Below are positions 28,656-36,914 of a stretch of DNA of 64,000 nt, one piece after another (the stretch's first letter is position 1; each line of letters opens with the position of its first letter). The stretch comes from Winogradskyella vincentii (GTDB lineage Bacteria; Bacteroidota; Bacteroidia; Flavobacteriales; Flavobacteriaceae): NCBI RefSeq assembly GCF_020166345.1, contig NZ_JAIUJS010000008.1, forward strand, positions 61,319 through 125,318. The letters run 5' to 3'. Below the pieces are notes generated by a model. It had not been told where the DNA came from and searched no databases. It worked only from the letters and a program-made list of their open reading frames with translations. The translations under genes were made by a program, and so were the position numbers.

Positions 28656-29045
28656 TTAGTTACCAATACTTCCTTTAGCTTTGTCTACTGCATCATTTCC
28701 AGCTTCTTTAGCTTTTTCAATGGCGTCATTTCCAGCTTCCTTTACTTTATCAACAGCATCATTCGCTGCATCTTTAGCTTCGTTAGCCATATCTTCAGCA
28801 CCATCTTTAACTGCATCTACAGCATCATTCGCTGCATCCTTAGCGCTATCAAGTGCATCACTTGCTGCATCAGTAGCATCTTCCACTGCATCGCTTGCAG
28901 CGTCTTTAGCATCGTTAACAGCATCACTTGCAGAATCTGTTGCTTTTTCTACAGCATTTTCTGTTTTTTCTTTTGTCTCTCTACAAGAGTTTAATGATAA
29001 ACCTAGAGCCGCAACTAGTGCTAAACTCATTACAATTCTTTTCAT
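28656..29045 (-). CDS. Lipoprotein made of 11-residue amphipathic repeats (LEA/apolipoprotein-like)
   Basis: 129 residues. The lipobox Cys is residue 21 (LSLNSC). From about residue 36 to the end the chain is a near-perfect run of eight 11-residue units of the type AKDAANDAVDK. Ala sits at fixed positions and Asp, Lys or Glu between. This periodicity (33 bases in DNA) predicts one long amphipathic helix with an undecad repeat, as in group 3 LEA proteins and apolipoproteins. It may stabilise membrane or periplasmic proteins under stress, but that is inference. The repeats also keep the opposite strand open, which is a shadow and not a gene. Confidence 0.8.
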   Translation of the reverse strand: MKRIVMSLALVAALGLSLNSCRETKEKTENAVEKATDSASDAVNDAKDAASDAVEDATDAASDALDSAKDAANDAVDAVKDGAEDMANEAKDAANDAVDKVKEAGNDAIEKAKEAGNDAVDKAKGSIGN

Positions 29046-29137
29046 GTTAATAGTTTTAGTGTTAATTGTTATAGTACGAAAATAGTAATTTTAATGAAAT
29101 TTTAACATTTTAACTGCTATTTCTCGATGTTATGACC

Positions 29138-30373
29138 TTAAATACGAATATAATCTAGTATTTGGTTTACGGCACCTTTATTTTCTTTAATGTAATTTGA
29201 ATTAATGGTACCCATTTCTTTACGTTTGGACACATCATTTAATAACGAAGTCACAATTTTATTAAACTCCTGTTGTGAAGATGCAGAAACTAGACCATTG
29301 GACGCCATAAGCGTTTTGGCTTCAGGAAACTTATCAAAGTTTTTACCAATAATTATGGGTATTCCAAATACAGCTGGTTCTAATATGTTATGTAATCCAG
29401 TATTTCCAGCACCACCACCAACATAGGCAATGTCTGCATAACTGTAAACCTTAGACAAATAACCTATGGTGTCTAGAATAAAAACATTAGAATTATTAAG
29501 ATTTTCAGTTTCTGTTTCAGAATAGCAAACGATACTAGCCTTCAATTGTGATTTAAGTGAAGTAATATAATTTGGCTTGATATTATGAGGAGCAATGATA
29601 TATTTTACAACCTTTGATGAATTATTATTAATAAAGTCTAAGTATAATTTATCGTCTTCAGGCCAAGTGCTTCCAAAAACAATACATAGTTTATTATCGA
29701 TAAACTTTTCAATGAAAGGAAGTGAATTGTCGATTCTGAGTTGATTTGACACTCTATCAAATCTTGTGTCTCCAGATACTGATACGTTTTTATATTGGAT
29801 GCTTTCCAACAGTATTTTTGATTTTTCATCTTGAGTGAAAATATGCTTGAATGCAAATAATGCCTTGCGTCTTAAACTACCATACCACTTAAAAAAACTA
29901 TGGTTTTCTCTAAAAAGTGCAGAAATAAGGATTGCATTTAAATTTCGTCTTCTTATTTCACCAAGAAAGTTTGGCCATATTTCATATTTCACAAATATGA
30001 TGTATGTTGGGTTCGCCAGATCTAAAAATCGTTTTGTGTTTTGAGCTGTATCTAAGGGTAAGTAAACCACAACATCTGCGATATCAGTATTTTTTCGTAC
30101 TTCATATCCAGACGGTGAGAAAAAACTTAGGACAATTTTATAATTTGGATGTCTTTTTCTCAGTGCTTCAAATACAGGAAGACCCTGTTCATATTCTCCC
30201 AATGAAGCACAATGAAACCAAAACACTTTGTCGTTTTTAGATATTGAAGATTGGAGAAGTTTAAATGTTTCCTTTCTGCCGTTTACACCAAGTTTTAATT
30301 TTTGATTATAAACTGCTAAAATTTTAATTAAAACACTGGTAATATAAATCCCTATGTTATAAAATAGCCTCAA
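29138..30373 (-). CDS. waaA: 3-deoxy-D-manno-octulosonic acid (Kdo) transferase
   Basis: 411 residues, the usual length. The N-terminus has the membrane-anchor helix (YNIGIYITSVLIKILAVY). WFHCASLGEYEQGLPV holds the catalytic Glu in the expected GE context. The C-terminal GT-B half contains GGGAGNTGLHNILEPAVFGIPIIIG, matching the nucleotide-sugar site. The enzyme moves Kdo from CMP-Kdo to lipid A precursor at the inner face of the cytoplasmic membrane. It is divergent from the DegT aminotransferase gene, also an envelope-sugar enzyme. Confidence 0.95.
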   Translation of the reverse strand: MRLFYNIGIYITSVLIKILAVYNQKLKLGVNGRKETFKLLQSSISKNDKVFWFHCASLGEYEQGLPVFEALRKRHPNYKIVLSFFSPSGYEVRKNTDIADVVVYLPLDTAQNTKRFLDLANPTYIIFVKYEIWPNFLGEIRRRNLNAILISALFRENHSFFKWYGSLRRKALFAFKHIFTQDEKSKILLESIQYKNVSVSGDTRFDRVSNQLRIDNSLPFIEKFIDNKLCIVFGSTWPEDDKLYLDFINNNSSKVVKYIIAPHNIKPNYITSLKSQLKASIVCYSETETENLNNSNVFILDTIGYLSKVYSYADIAYVGGGAGNTGLHNILEPAVFGIPIIIGKNFDKFPEAKTLMASNGLVSASSQQEFNKIVTSLLNDVSKRKEMGTINSNYIKENKGAVNQILDYIRI

Positions 30374-30417
30374 TAGTTGAAATTTGTGCTAAAATACATT
30401 TCTTTCAATTAATTGCA

Positions 30418-30448
30418 TTGGCATAGCAATTACAATTTTGTATTTTCG
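30418..30448 (+). promoter_or_regulatory. Candidate promoter of the DegT aminotransferase gene
   Basis: TTG at 30418-30420 and TATTTTCG at 30441-30448 are 20 bases apart, the Bacteroidota -33/-7 arrangement with one mismatch in the -7 box. The start codon at 30492 is 43 bases downstream. Confidence 0.5.
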
Positions 30449-30491
30449 CTCTAGTCGTATTTTAAGAAACGATTTAATTCAAATCTTCAGA

Positions 30492-31652
30492 ATGAAAAAA
30501 ATCCAAATGGTTGACCTTCAGAGTCAATACGCTAAAATTAAAGATGTTGTAGACCCTTCAATTCAAGAGGTTATGGAAAGTGCAGCATTTATAAATGGCC
30601 CAAAAGTTCATCAATTTCAGAAAAACCTAGAAGAATATTTAGGCGCAAAACATGTTATTCCTTGTGCTAATGGTACTGATGCATTGCAAATTGCTATGAT
30701 GGGCTTAGGATTAAAACCAGGAGATGAGGTAATTACAGCAGATTTTACATTTGCTGCAACTGTAGAGGTTATTGCGTTATTACAGTTAACACCTGTTTTA
30801 GTAGATGTTGATCCTGTAAGTTTTAATATTGATGTGGATGCTATTGAAAAAGCGATTACTCCTAATACAAAAGCAATTGTTCCGGTTCATCTTTTTGGAT
30901 TAGCTGCCAATATGGACGAAATATTAGATCTTGCTAAAAAGCATAACTTATATGTTATAGAGGACAATGCTCAAGGAATTGGGGCAAACTACACACGTAA
31001 AGATGGGTCAAAAATAAAAACTGGTGTTATTGGAGATGTGGCATCAACTTCTTTTTTTCCATCAAAAAATTTGGGATGCTATGGTGATGGAGGAGCAATT
31101 TTTACCAATGATGATGATTTGGCCCATACTATAAGAGGAATAGTTAATCATGGTATGTATAAGCGTTATCACCATGATGTGGTGGGGGTGAATTCTAGAT
31201 TAGATTCAATCCAGGCCGCTGTTTTAGATGCAAAACTACCTCATTTAGATGCTTATAATGATACAAGACGCAATACAGCAAGAAAGTACAATGAGGCATT
31301 TAAGAACCATCCTAAAATCACTATTCCTTCAGGAAGAACAGAGTGTGAAGGAATTTGTAGCACTTGCGATTGTCATGTATTTCATCAATATACCTTAAAA
31401 TTAAAGGATGTAGATAGGGACGCCTTAGTTGCTCATTTAAACGAGAATAATATTCCTTGTGGTGTTTATTACCCTATTCCTTTACATAATCAGAAAGCTT
31501 ATGTAGACGAGCGATATAATGAAGCAGATTTTACAGTAACGAATGAACTTGTAAAAACAGTAATATCATTACCAATGCATACTGAACTTGATGATGAACA
31601 AATTAATTTTATTTCCAACACAGTACTAAATTTTATAAACTCCAATTCTTAA
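30492..31652 (+). CDS. DegT/DnrJ/EryC1-type sugar aminotransferase
   Basis: 386 residues from the ATG at 30492. The reading frame extends 18 codons upstream to a TTG, but MKKIQMVDLQSQY is the family's normal start and the extension overlaps the promoter. The PLP-binding lysine is Lys192 in FFPSKNLG. GTDALQIAM, DFTFAATVE and HLFGLAANMDEI are standard. It would aminate a keto nucleotide sugar for surface glycan or LPS. Odd feature: a short cysteine cluster (CEGICSTCDC) just before HVFHQY. The next gene follows after 3 bases. Confidence 0.92.
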   Translation: MKKIQMVDLQSQYAKIKDVVDPSIQEVMESAAFINGPKVHQFQKNLEEYLGAKHVIPCANGTDALQIAMMGLGLKPGDEVITADFTFAATVEVIALLQLTPVLVDVDPVSFNIDVDAIEKAITPNTKAIVPVHLFGLAANMDEILDLAKKHNLYVIEDNAQGIGANYTRKDGSKIKTGVIGDVASTSFFPSKNLGCYGDGGAIFTNDDDLAHTIRGIVNHGMYKRYHHDVVGVNSRLDSIQAAVLDAKLPHLDAYNDTRRNTARKYNEAFKNHPKITIPSGRTECEGICSTCDCHVFHQYTLKLKDVDRDALVAHLNENNIPCGVYYPIPLHNQKAYVDERYNEADFTVTNELVKTVISLPMHTELDDEQINFISNTVLNFINSNS

Positions 31653-31655
31653 TTA

Positions 31656-32675
31656 ATGAAAGTATTAGTAACAGGTGGTTTAGGTTTCATAGGATCTCAC
31701 ACCGTAGTTGAACTGCAAAATAAAGGCTTTGAGGTTGTTATTATAGACAATCTGAGTAACTCTTCAATTGATGTCATTGAAGGCATTACAAAAATTACAA
31801 ATAAGAGACCTGCATTTGAGAAGTTAGATCTAAGAGATAAGCAAAGTACAGATCAGTTTTTTGAAAAGCATAAGGATATAACAGGTGTTATTCACTTTGC
31901 AGCTAGTAAGGCGGTAGGTGAAAGTGTAAAAGAGCCTTTAATGTACTATGAAAATAATATTAATACACTAGTTTACATGTTGCAAAATTTATGTCAACTA
32001 GATAATAAAAATTTCATTTTTAGTTCTTCATGTACAGTTTATGGTCAAGCAGACAAACTACCGGTTACTGAATCTGCACCTGTAAAACCTGCAGAATCTC
32101 CTTATGGAAACACCAAACAAATAGGTGAGGAAATCATAAGAGACACCTGCAAGGTAAATAAAGATTTAAATGCAATCGCATTGAGATATTTTAATCCAAT
32201 TGGCGCGCATCCGACATCTGATATTGGTGAATTACCAATTGGTGTTCCACAGAACTTAGTGCCTTATATTACCCAGACAGGAATTGGAATGAGAGATCAA
32301 TTGTCTGTTTTTGGAGATGATTATCCTACAGAGGATGGTACGTGTATTAGAGATTATATTCATGTTGTGGATCTTGCCAAAGCACATGTTATTGCATTAG
32401 AACGTCTTATTGAAAATAAAAGTGATTCAAATTATGAGGTGTTTAATTTGGGCACTGGCAAAGGGAGTTCTGTATTAGAAGTTATTCAATCTTTTGAAAA
32501 AGTATCAGGCCAAAAATTGAACTATAAAATTGTGGATAGAAGAGAAGGTGATGTAATCGCAGCGTATGCAGACACAACACATGCCAATAAAGTCCTGGGT
32601 TGGAAAACAGAATCCACGTTAGATGATGCCATGGCGTCTGCCTGGAATTGGGAGAAAAAAATTAGAAAAAAATAA
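31656..32675 (+). CDS. galE: UDP-glucose 4-epimerase
   Basis: 339 residues. An NAD-binding Rossmann motif GGLGFIGSH opens the chain. The catalytic Tyr and Lys lie in SPYGNTK and the Ser in SSSCTVYG. IALRYFNPIGAHP and the GTCIRDYIHVVDLA segment mark a bona fide GalE. The reaction is UDP-glucose to UDP-galactose, for galactose use and glycan building. It starts 3 bases after the aminotransferase stop, so the two are co-transcribed. Confidence 0.95.
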   Translation: MKVLVTGGLGFIGSHTVVELQNKGFEVVIIDNLSNSSIDVIEGITKITNKRPAFEKLDLRDKQSTDQFFEKHKDITGVIHFAASKAVGESVKEPLMYYENNINTLVYMLQNLCQLDNKNFIFSSSCTVYGQADKLPVTESAPVKPAESPYGNTKQIGEEIIRDTCKVNKDLNAIALRYFNPIGAHPTSDIGELPIGVPQNLVPYITQTGIGMRDQLSVFGDDYPTEDGTCIRDYIHVVDLAKAHVIALERLIENKSDSNYEVFNLGTGKGSSVLEVIQSFEKVSGQKLNYKIVDRREGDVIAAYADTTHANKVLGWKTESTLDDAMASAWNWEKKIRKK

Positions 32676-32682
32676 AATCAAT

Positions 32683-33960
32683 ATGAAGACTTTACTGAAC
32701 ATCTTAGCATTTACATTTACTCTAACAATAGTGGCGCAAAACACCTATTTGCACTGTGGTAATCTTATAGACACTAAATCAGGTAAAGTTTTAAATGAAA
32801 AAACAATTGTTATAAAAGGTAATACTATTGTCTCTGTAAATGACGGTTTTATTACTTCAGAAAATCCAGATGATGTTATTATTGATTTAAAATCTAAAAC
32901 GGTAATGCCTGGATTAATTGATATGCATGTACATATCGAAGGAGAAACAAGTCCGACGCGTTATTTGGATCGTTTTACAAAGAATAAATCTGATGTGGCA
33001 TTTGTTTCTGCAGAAATTGCAAATAGAACACTATTATCTGGCTTCACTACGGTTAGAGACTTAGGAGGGTCTGGTGTAAATGTTTCTTTACGTGATGCAA
33101 TAAATAAAGGAATAGTGTCTGGCCCTAGAATCTATACTGCTGAAAAAGCTATTGGGACAACAGGTGGACACGCCGACCCAACAAACGGTATGCGTAAAGA
33201 TTTAATGGGAGATCCCGGTCCTGCTGAAGGTGTTATTAATAGCCCAGAAGATGCTAGAAAAGCTGTAAGGCAACGTTACAAGAATGGAGCAGATTTAATT
33301 AAAATCACAGCAACTGGTGGTGTTTTGAGTGTTGCAAAAAATGGTCAGAATGCCCAGTTTACTCAAGAGGAAGTAAACGAAATAGTCAAAACAGCAGAGG
33401 AATACGGAATGGTTGTAGCTGCTCATGCCCATGGCAAAGAAGGGATGAAGCGAGCAGTTATCGGTGGTGTACAAACTATTGAGCACGGTTCCTTTATGGA
33501 TGCAGAAGTTGCCAAATTAATGAAAGAGAATAATACTTATCTGGTACCAACTTTATCTGCAGGTAGATACGTTGAGGAGAAAGCTAAAATACCAAACTAT
33601 TATCCAGATGTAATATTACCAAAAATTGCAAGTACTATGGAAGTTCTTGATGATACTTTTAGTATGGTAGTTAAAGAAAATGTTCCAATAGCTTTTGGTA
33701 CTGATGCAGGTGTTTTTCCTCATGGCGAAAATGCAAAAGAATTTATTTATATGGTAGAGGCTGGCTGGTCACCTATGTTCAGTATTAAGTCTGCAACAAT
33801 TACTAATGCTAAATTATTGGGCATGGAAGGAAAACTAGGAGTCATAGAGTCTGGTTACTTAGCGGATATTATTGCGGTAGACGAAGATCCTACTAAGGAC
33901 ATTTCTACAATGGAGAATGTCAGTTTTGTAATGAAGGATGGTACTATTTTTAAACAATAG
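32683..33960 (+). CDS. Exported amidohydrolase-family metallohydrolase
   Basis: 425 residues from the ATG at 32683, which gives a clean signal peptide (MKTLLNILAFTFTLTIVAQ). The frame is open another 20 codons into galE, but that would bury the signal. Metal-ligand motifs are HVHIEG, the Lys in LIKITATGG, AHAHG, EHGSF and TDAG, as in imidazolonepropionase/Xaa-Pro dipeptidase-like amidohydrolases. TIEHGSFMDAE and the GKLGVIESGYLADIIAVD ending are typical. Periplasmic substrate is unknown; dipeptides or cyclic amides are possible. Confidence 0.88.
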   Translation: MKTLLNILAFTFTLTIVAQNTYLHCGNLIDTKSGKVLNEKTIVIKGNTIVSVNDGFITSENPDDVIIDLKSKTVMPGLIDMHVHIEGETSPTRYLDRFTKNKSDVAFVSAEIANRTLLSGFTTVRDLGGSGVNVSLRDAINKGIVSGPRIYTAEKAIGTTGGHADPTNGMRKDLMGDPGPAEGVINSPEDARKAVRQRYKNGADLIKITATGGVLSVAKNGQNAQFTQEEVNEIVKTAEEYGMVVAAHAHGKEGMKRAVIGGVQTIEHGSFMDAEVAKLMKENNTYLVPTLSAGRYVEEKAKIPNYYPDVILPKIASTMEVLDDTFSMVVKENVPIAFGTDAGVFPHGENAKEFIYMVEAGWSPMFSIKSATITNAKLLGMEGKLGVIESGYLADIIAVDEDPTKDISTMENVSFVMKDGTIFKQ

Positions 33961-34007
33961 TCTTACCTTGTCTTTTTACGGGTTAACATTATTTTAACAG
34001 CTTATAC

Positions 34008-34038
34008 TTGGGATTGCTTTTTAGTCTTTGTTGTTTTG
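34008..34038 (+). promoter_or_regulatory. Candidate promoter for the small CxxC protein
   Basis: TTG at 34008-34010 and TTGTTTTG at 34031-34038 are 20 bases apart, with one mismatch to TAnnTTTG. The ATG at 34062 lies 23 bases further on. Confidence 0.35.
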
Positions 34039-34061
34039 CATTTAATGATAATTGATTAAAA

Positions 34062-34253
34062 ATGAAATTGATAAGCGTAAAACGACAAACTAGAGTCGAG
34101 ACAAGGTTTACAAAAAAAATGGGATGTTTAAAGACAAACGTAACCTATATCAAAAAACAAATCCTCAATATTCCATATAAAACTATCCATAAATATCGTG
34201 AGACATATTATGGTGAGGTAAAAGATTGCAAGCATTGCATGTTAGAACGCTAG
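34062..34253 (+). CDS. Small basic conserved-looking protein with CxxC motif, unknown function
   Basis: 63 residues, strongly basic, with no signal peptide. It ends in a CKHC pair that could bind metal, and it has one further Cys near the middle (KKMGCLKTN). It has its own candidate promoter at a good distance. Its stop codon overlaps the stop of convergent lspA in a shared CTAG. I do not recognise a named family. Composition and a plausible start make it more than a random frame, but it is short and could be spurious. Confidence 0.5.
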   Translation: MKLISVKRQTRVETRFTKKMGCLKTNVTYIKKQILNIPYKTIHKYRETYYGEVKDCKHCMLER

Positions 34254-34753
34254 GCAATCTCGTTTTTATTTTTCTTCTTACTAACTACACCACTAAATAG
34301 AAGCATAATCATACCTGTTGTTACAGACAGGTCAGCTACATTGAAGATACCTGTTTTTATCGTATCGGTAATTTTAATAAAGAAAAAATCGGTAACTTGT
34401 CCGTAGACAATACGGTCAAATACGTTTGCGATTCCACCGCCAACAATGCAACAAAAAGCAATTAAACTTGTTCGGTCTAGGTCTTTGGTTTTTACAATGT
34501 AATAAATGACATAACCAAGCACTATAGTTGGTAAGATTAATAGAAAAATTAATTTCAAGGTAGGATTCATATCACTGCCCATACCTAGAAAAGCTCCTTT
34601 ATTTTCTACCCAAATTAGTTGAAAGTAGTCTTTAATGATGTCAATTTCACCACGTGCACCTTCAATCATATTAGACCTAACAATTTTTTTTGAGATTTGG
34701 TCAATAGCAATGTTAAAAGCTATAAGTAGAGTAATAAATACGTTTCTATTCAA
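34250..34753 (-). CDS. lspA: Lipoprotein signal peptidase (signal peptidase II)
   Basis: 167 residues, four membrane segments. The catalytic aspartates are Asp122 in GQVTDF and Asp141 in FNVAD, 19 residues apart as in characterised LspA. It removes signal peptides from prolipoproteins in the inner membrane, which all the lipoproteins of this window need. It lies 11 bases downstream of fabD and is probably its last co-transcribed partner. Confidence 0.96.
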   Translation of the reverse strand: MNRNVFITLLIAFNIAIDQISKKIVRSNMIEGARGEIDIIKDYFQLIWVENKGAFLGMGSDMNPTLKLIFLLILPTIVLGYVIYYIVKTKDLDRTSLIAFCCIVGGGIANVFDRIVYGQVTDFFFIKITDTIKTGIFNVADLSVTTGMIMLLFSGVVSKKKNKNEIA

Positions 34754-34764
34754 AATGGATGATG

Positions 34765-35664
34765 TTAGGCGTTAGAATCTAAACTGGCAGAAGAGGTTTC
34801 AGCCTCTTTATGTATTTTTTTAACTAGGCCTTGCAATACCCTACCAGGTCCTACTTCTGTAAAATGTGTGGCACCATCAGCCACCATTTGTTGCACGGAC
34901 TGTGTCCAACGTACTGGTGCCGTTAACTGAGAAATTAAATTACCTTTTATTTCATTTTCATCTGTAATTGCCGAAGCAGTTACATTTTGGTATATAGGAC
35001 AATTAGGCTTACTAAAATTTGTGTTTTCAATGGCGCTTGCCAATTCTTCTCTTGCTGGTTCCATCATAGGAGAGTGAAATGCACCACCAACAGGCAATAC
35101 TAATGCGCGTCTTGCACCTTCCTCCTTAAGGGTTTCACAGGCTTTATTTATTGCTTCAATTTCTCCTGAAATCACCAGTTGACCTGGGCAATTATAATTA
35201 GCAGCAACTACAACTCCTTCAGTCATTGCACATACTTTTTCTACAATATCATCATCTAATCCTAATACAGCTGCCATTGTACTAGGTTGTAGCTCACATG
35301 CTTTTTGCATAGCCTGTGCACGCTGTGACACTAAGTTTAATCCATCCTCAAAAGTTAAAGCACCATTTGCAACTAAGGCAGAAAATTCACCGAGTGAATG
35401 ACCTGCAACCATGTCTGGTTTAAAGTTATCTCCAATTGTTTTGGCAAGAATTACAGAATGAAGAAAGATAGCTGGTTGGGTAACCTTTGTTTGCTTAAGA
35501 TCTTCTGCAGAGCCTTGAAACATAATATCAGTGATATGAAATCCTAATATATCATTGGCTCTCTCAAATAACTCTTGTGCTAATGGAGATTTTTCATAGA
35601 GATCTAAGCCCATGCCTGAGAATTGAGCACCTTGTCCTGGAAATATATATGCGTTCATTTTCAT
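34765..35664 (-). CDS. fabD: Malonyl-CoA:ACP transacylase
   Basis: 299 residues. FPGQGAQ at the N-terminus and the nucleophile elbow GHSLGEFSA (Ser90) are diagnostic, and the His lies in GGAFHSPMM. It loads malonyl groups onto acyl carrier protein for fatty acid synthesis in the cytosol. ATG 35664 is followed two codons later by a second ATG (35658); either could start. It is 30 bases downstream of the DHFR fusion and 11 upstream of lspA. Confidence 0.96.
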   Translation of the reverse strand: MKMNAYIFPGQGAQFSGMGLDLYEKSPLAQELFERANDILGFHITDIMFQGSAEDLKQTKVTQPAIFLHSVILAKTIGDNFKPDMVAGHSLGEFSALVANGALTFEDGLNLVSQRAQAMQKACELQPSTMAAVLGLDDDIVEKVCAMTEGVVVAANYNCPGQLVISGEIEAINKACETLKEEGARRALVLPVGGAFHSPMMEPAREELASAIENTNFSKPNCPIYQNVTASAITDENEIKGNLISQLTAPVRWTQSVQQMVADGATHFTEVGPGRVLQGLVKKIHKEAETSSASLDSNA

Positions 35665-35694
35665 TTAAATTTAGTGATGCAAAAATAGGAATAT

Positions 35695-36627
35695 TTATTT
35701 TCTCAAATACGTTACAAATGAAAAGGCATGTGCATGTTTTTCATCGGCATCATGTAATATTCTGCTAACCTCTTTCCAAATGGATTTATCAATTTCTGGA
35801 AAAAACGTATCAGCATTATCAAAAGTAGCGTGAACCCTAGTGATTTCGAGTTTATCGGCAAGACTAATAGATTGCTTGTATATTTCTCCACCACCTATTA
35901 TAAAAGGTTGGTCGTCATTTTTAGCAGCATCAATTGCATCTTCTAAGCTATTGACAATAATTACACCTTCAGGAGCTTTATAGTCTTCTTGTCTAGTAAT
36001 AACAATATGTGTGCGATTTGGAAGAGGCTTCGGAAAGCTTTCAAAAGTTTTACGCCCCATTATAATATGATGCCCATTGGTTAATTTTTTAAATCGTTTC
36101 AGATCATTGCTTAAATGCCAAATGAGGTCATTGTCTTTACCAATAGCGTTATTTTCTCCTGCCGCAACAATAACAGTTAATTCCTTAGTCTTTTTTTTTT
36201 CTGAAATCTCGGGTTGAGATTGTGCTTCGTTATAGGCTTGAGATTGCGCTATTTTAGATTCTTCTTTAAGAAAATCCTTTTTTAAGGCATCGATGCGTGA
36301 TTGCTGCAAGTTTACAAGCTTATCTAATTGTAATTTTTCCCATTCCTTACCCATGAATTTATTGGTTATAAACACATTAATAAAGTGATATATAAATAGA
36401 AAAAGCCAAGCCAATATGGCATAAACAAACCAATTAACACCAGCAATGGTAAAATCTTTGCCAATTCCTAATACTGTATTAGCAATAATCAAGAACACAG
36501 CACCAATAAGAAAAACAACAAAATGAATATATAGACGTTTTTTTTGCCTTATTCTTTTTTGTGCATATTCAATGAGTTCTAATTGATCTTTATCTATTGA
36601 AGAAACTTGTTTTTTCTTTCCAAACAT
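35695..36627 (-). CDS. folA: Membrane-anchored dihydrofolate reductase (2TM domain-DHFR fusion)
   Basis: 310 residues, about twice the usual DHFR length. Residues about 20-90 are a 2TM domain with helices at about 33-52 and 64-85. A charged, probably coiled or flexible linker follows (86-148). DHFR occupies 150-310, with VAAGENNAIGKDNDLIWHLSNDLKRFKKLT, HIIMGRKTFES and FIIGGGEIYKQ. No stop or frameshift separates the parts and codon use is even, so it appears to be a true fusion. It reduces dihydrofolate to tetrahydrofolate with NADPH; thyA lies nearby. The DHFR domain would face the cytosol if both termini are inside. Confidence 0.88.
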   Translation of the reverse strand: MFGKKKQVSSIDKDQLELIEYAQKRIRQKKRLYIHFVVFLIGAVFLIIANTVLGIGKDFTIAGVNWFVYAILAWLFLFIYHFINVFITNKFMGKEWEKLQLDKLVNLQQSRIDALKKDFLKEESKIAQSQAYNEAQSQPEISEKKKTKELTVIVAAGENNAIGKDNDLIWHLSNDLKRFKKLTNGHHIIMGRKTFESFPKPLPNRTHIVITRQEDYKAPEGVIIVNSLEDAIDAAKNDDQPFIIGGGEIYKQSISLADKLEITRVHATFDNADTFFPEIDKSIWKEVSRILHDADEKHAHAFSFVTYLRK

Positions 36628-36663
36628 AACTGAAATTTGAATGGTTAAAGATACCTAATTTTC

Positions 36664-36679
36664 ACTAAAACGTTTTAGT
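36664..36679. promoter_or_regulatory. 16-bp perfect palindrome, operator candidate
   Basis: ACTAAAACGTTTTAGT is a perfect palindrome with a central CG, the layout of LacI-family operators. It lies 37 bases upstream of the DHFR fusion start and about 235 upstream of the CBM48-like gene. The same gap (36628-36914) also holds the inverted pair ATCGTT/AACGAT (36697-36719) and a direct repeat GTTGATAATC (36723 and 36757). Confidence 0.4.
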
Positions 36680-36722
36680 TTTCCTCAGAGTTTAGAATCG
36701 TTAGTTTAACGCAAACGATATA

Positions 36723-36766
36723 GTTGATAATCAAGGCTTAATAACATTTTCAGAACGTTGATAATC
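36723..36766. repeat. Direct repeat GTTGATAATC in the divergent gap
   Basis: The 10-mer occurs at 36723-36732 and 36757-36766, 34 bases apart start to start. It stands between the divergent DHFR-fusion and CBM48-like genes and may bind a regulator of either. Confidence 0.35.
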
Positions 36767-36883
36767 TCATAAAATTAGTCTTATAAAAATATGTATTTTA
36801 TCAAAAATCTAATGCTATTTTATGAAAGTAATAATTCTTTGGACTTAAGTGAATTAATGTTTATTTAGTGATTTATTCTTTTA

Positions 36884-36891
36884 TACTTTTG
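36884..36891 (+). promoter_or_regulatory. -7 box of the CBM48-like gene
   Basis: TACTTTTG is an exact match to TAnnTTTG, 23 bases before the ATG at 36915. No clear TTG -33 element was found. Confidence 0.45.
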
Positions 36892-36914
36892 ACCCATAAT
36901 TAAATCTATCTATT

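Noticed and set aside
28680..28990. Periodic DNA that could be mistaken for a CRISPR array or minisatellite
   Set aside because: The 33-base period encodes an in-frame amphipathic helix; units are degenerate and there are no unique spacers.
28681..29085. 134-codon plus-strand open frame rich in Ala and Ser
   Set aside because: It is the complement of the 11-residue-repeat lipoprotein; the 33-base repeats keep the antisense frame open. The minus-strand reading has a lipobox and signal peptide, this one does not.
30438..30491. Upstream extension of the DegT aminotransferase to a TTG
   Set aside because: The extension overlaps the -7 box at 30441-30448 and is unlike the family N-terminus; ATG 30492 fits.
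32623..32682. Upstream extension of the amidohydrolase into galE
   Set aside because: The internal ATG at 32683 gives a standard signal peptide; the extension is only galE read in another frame.
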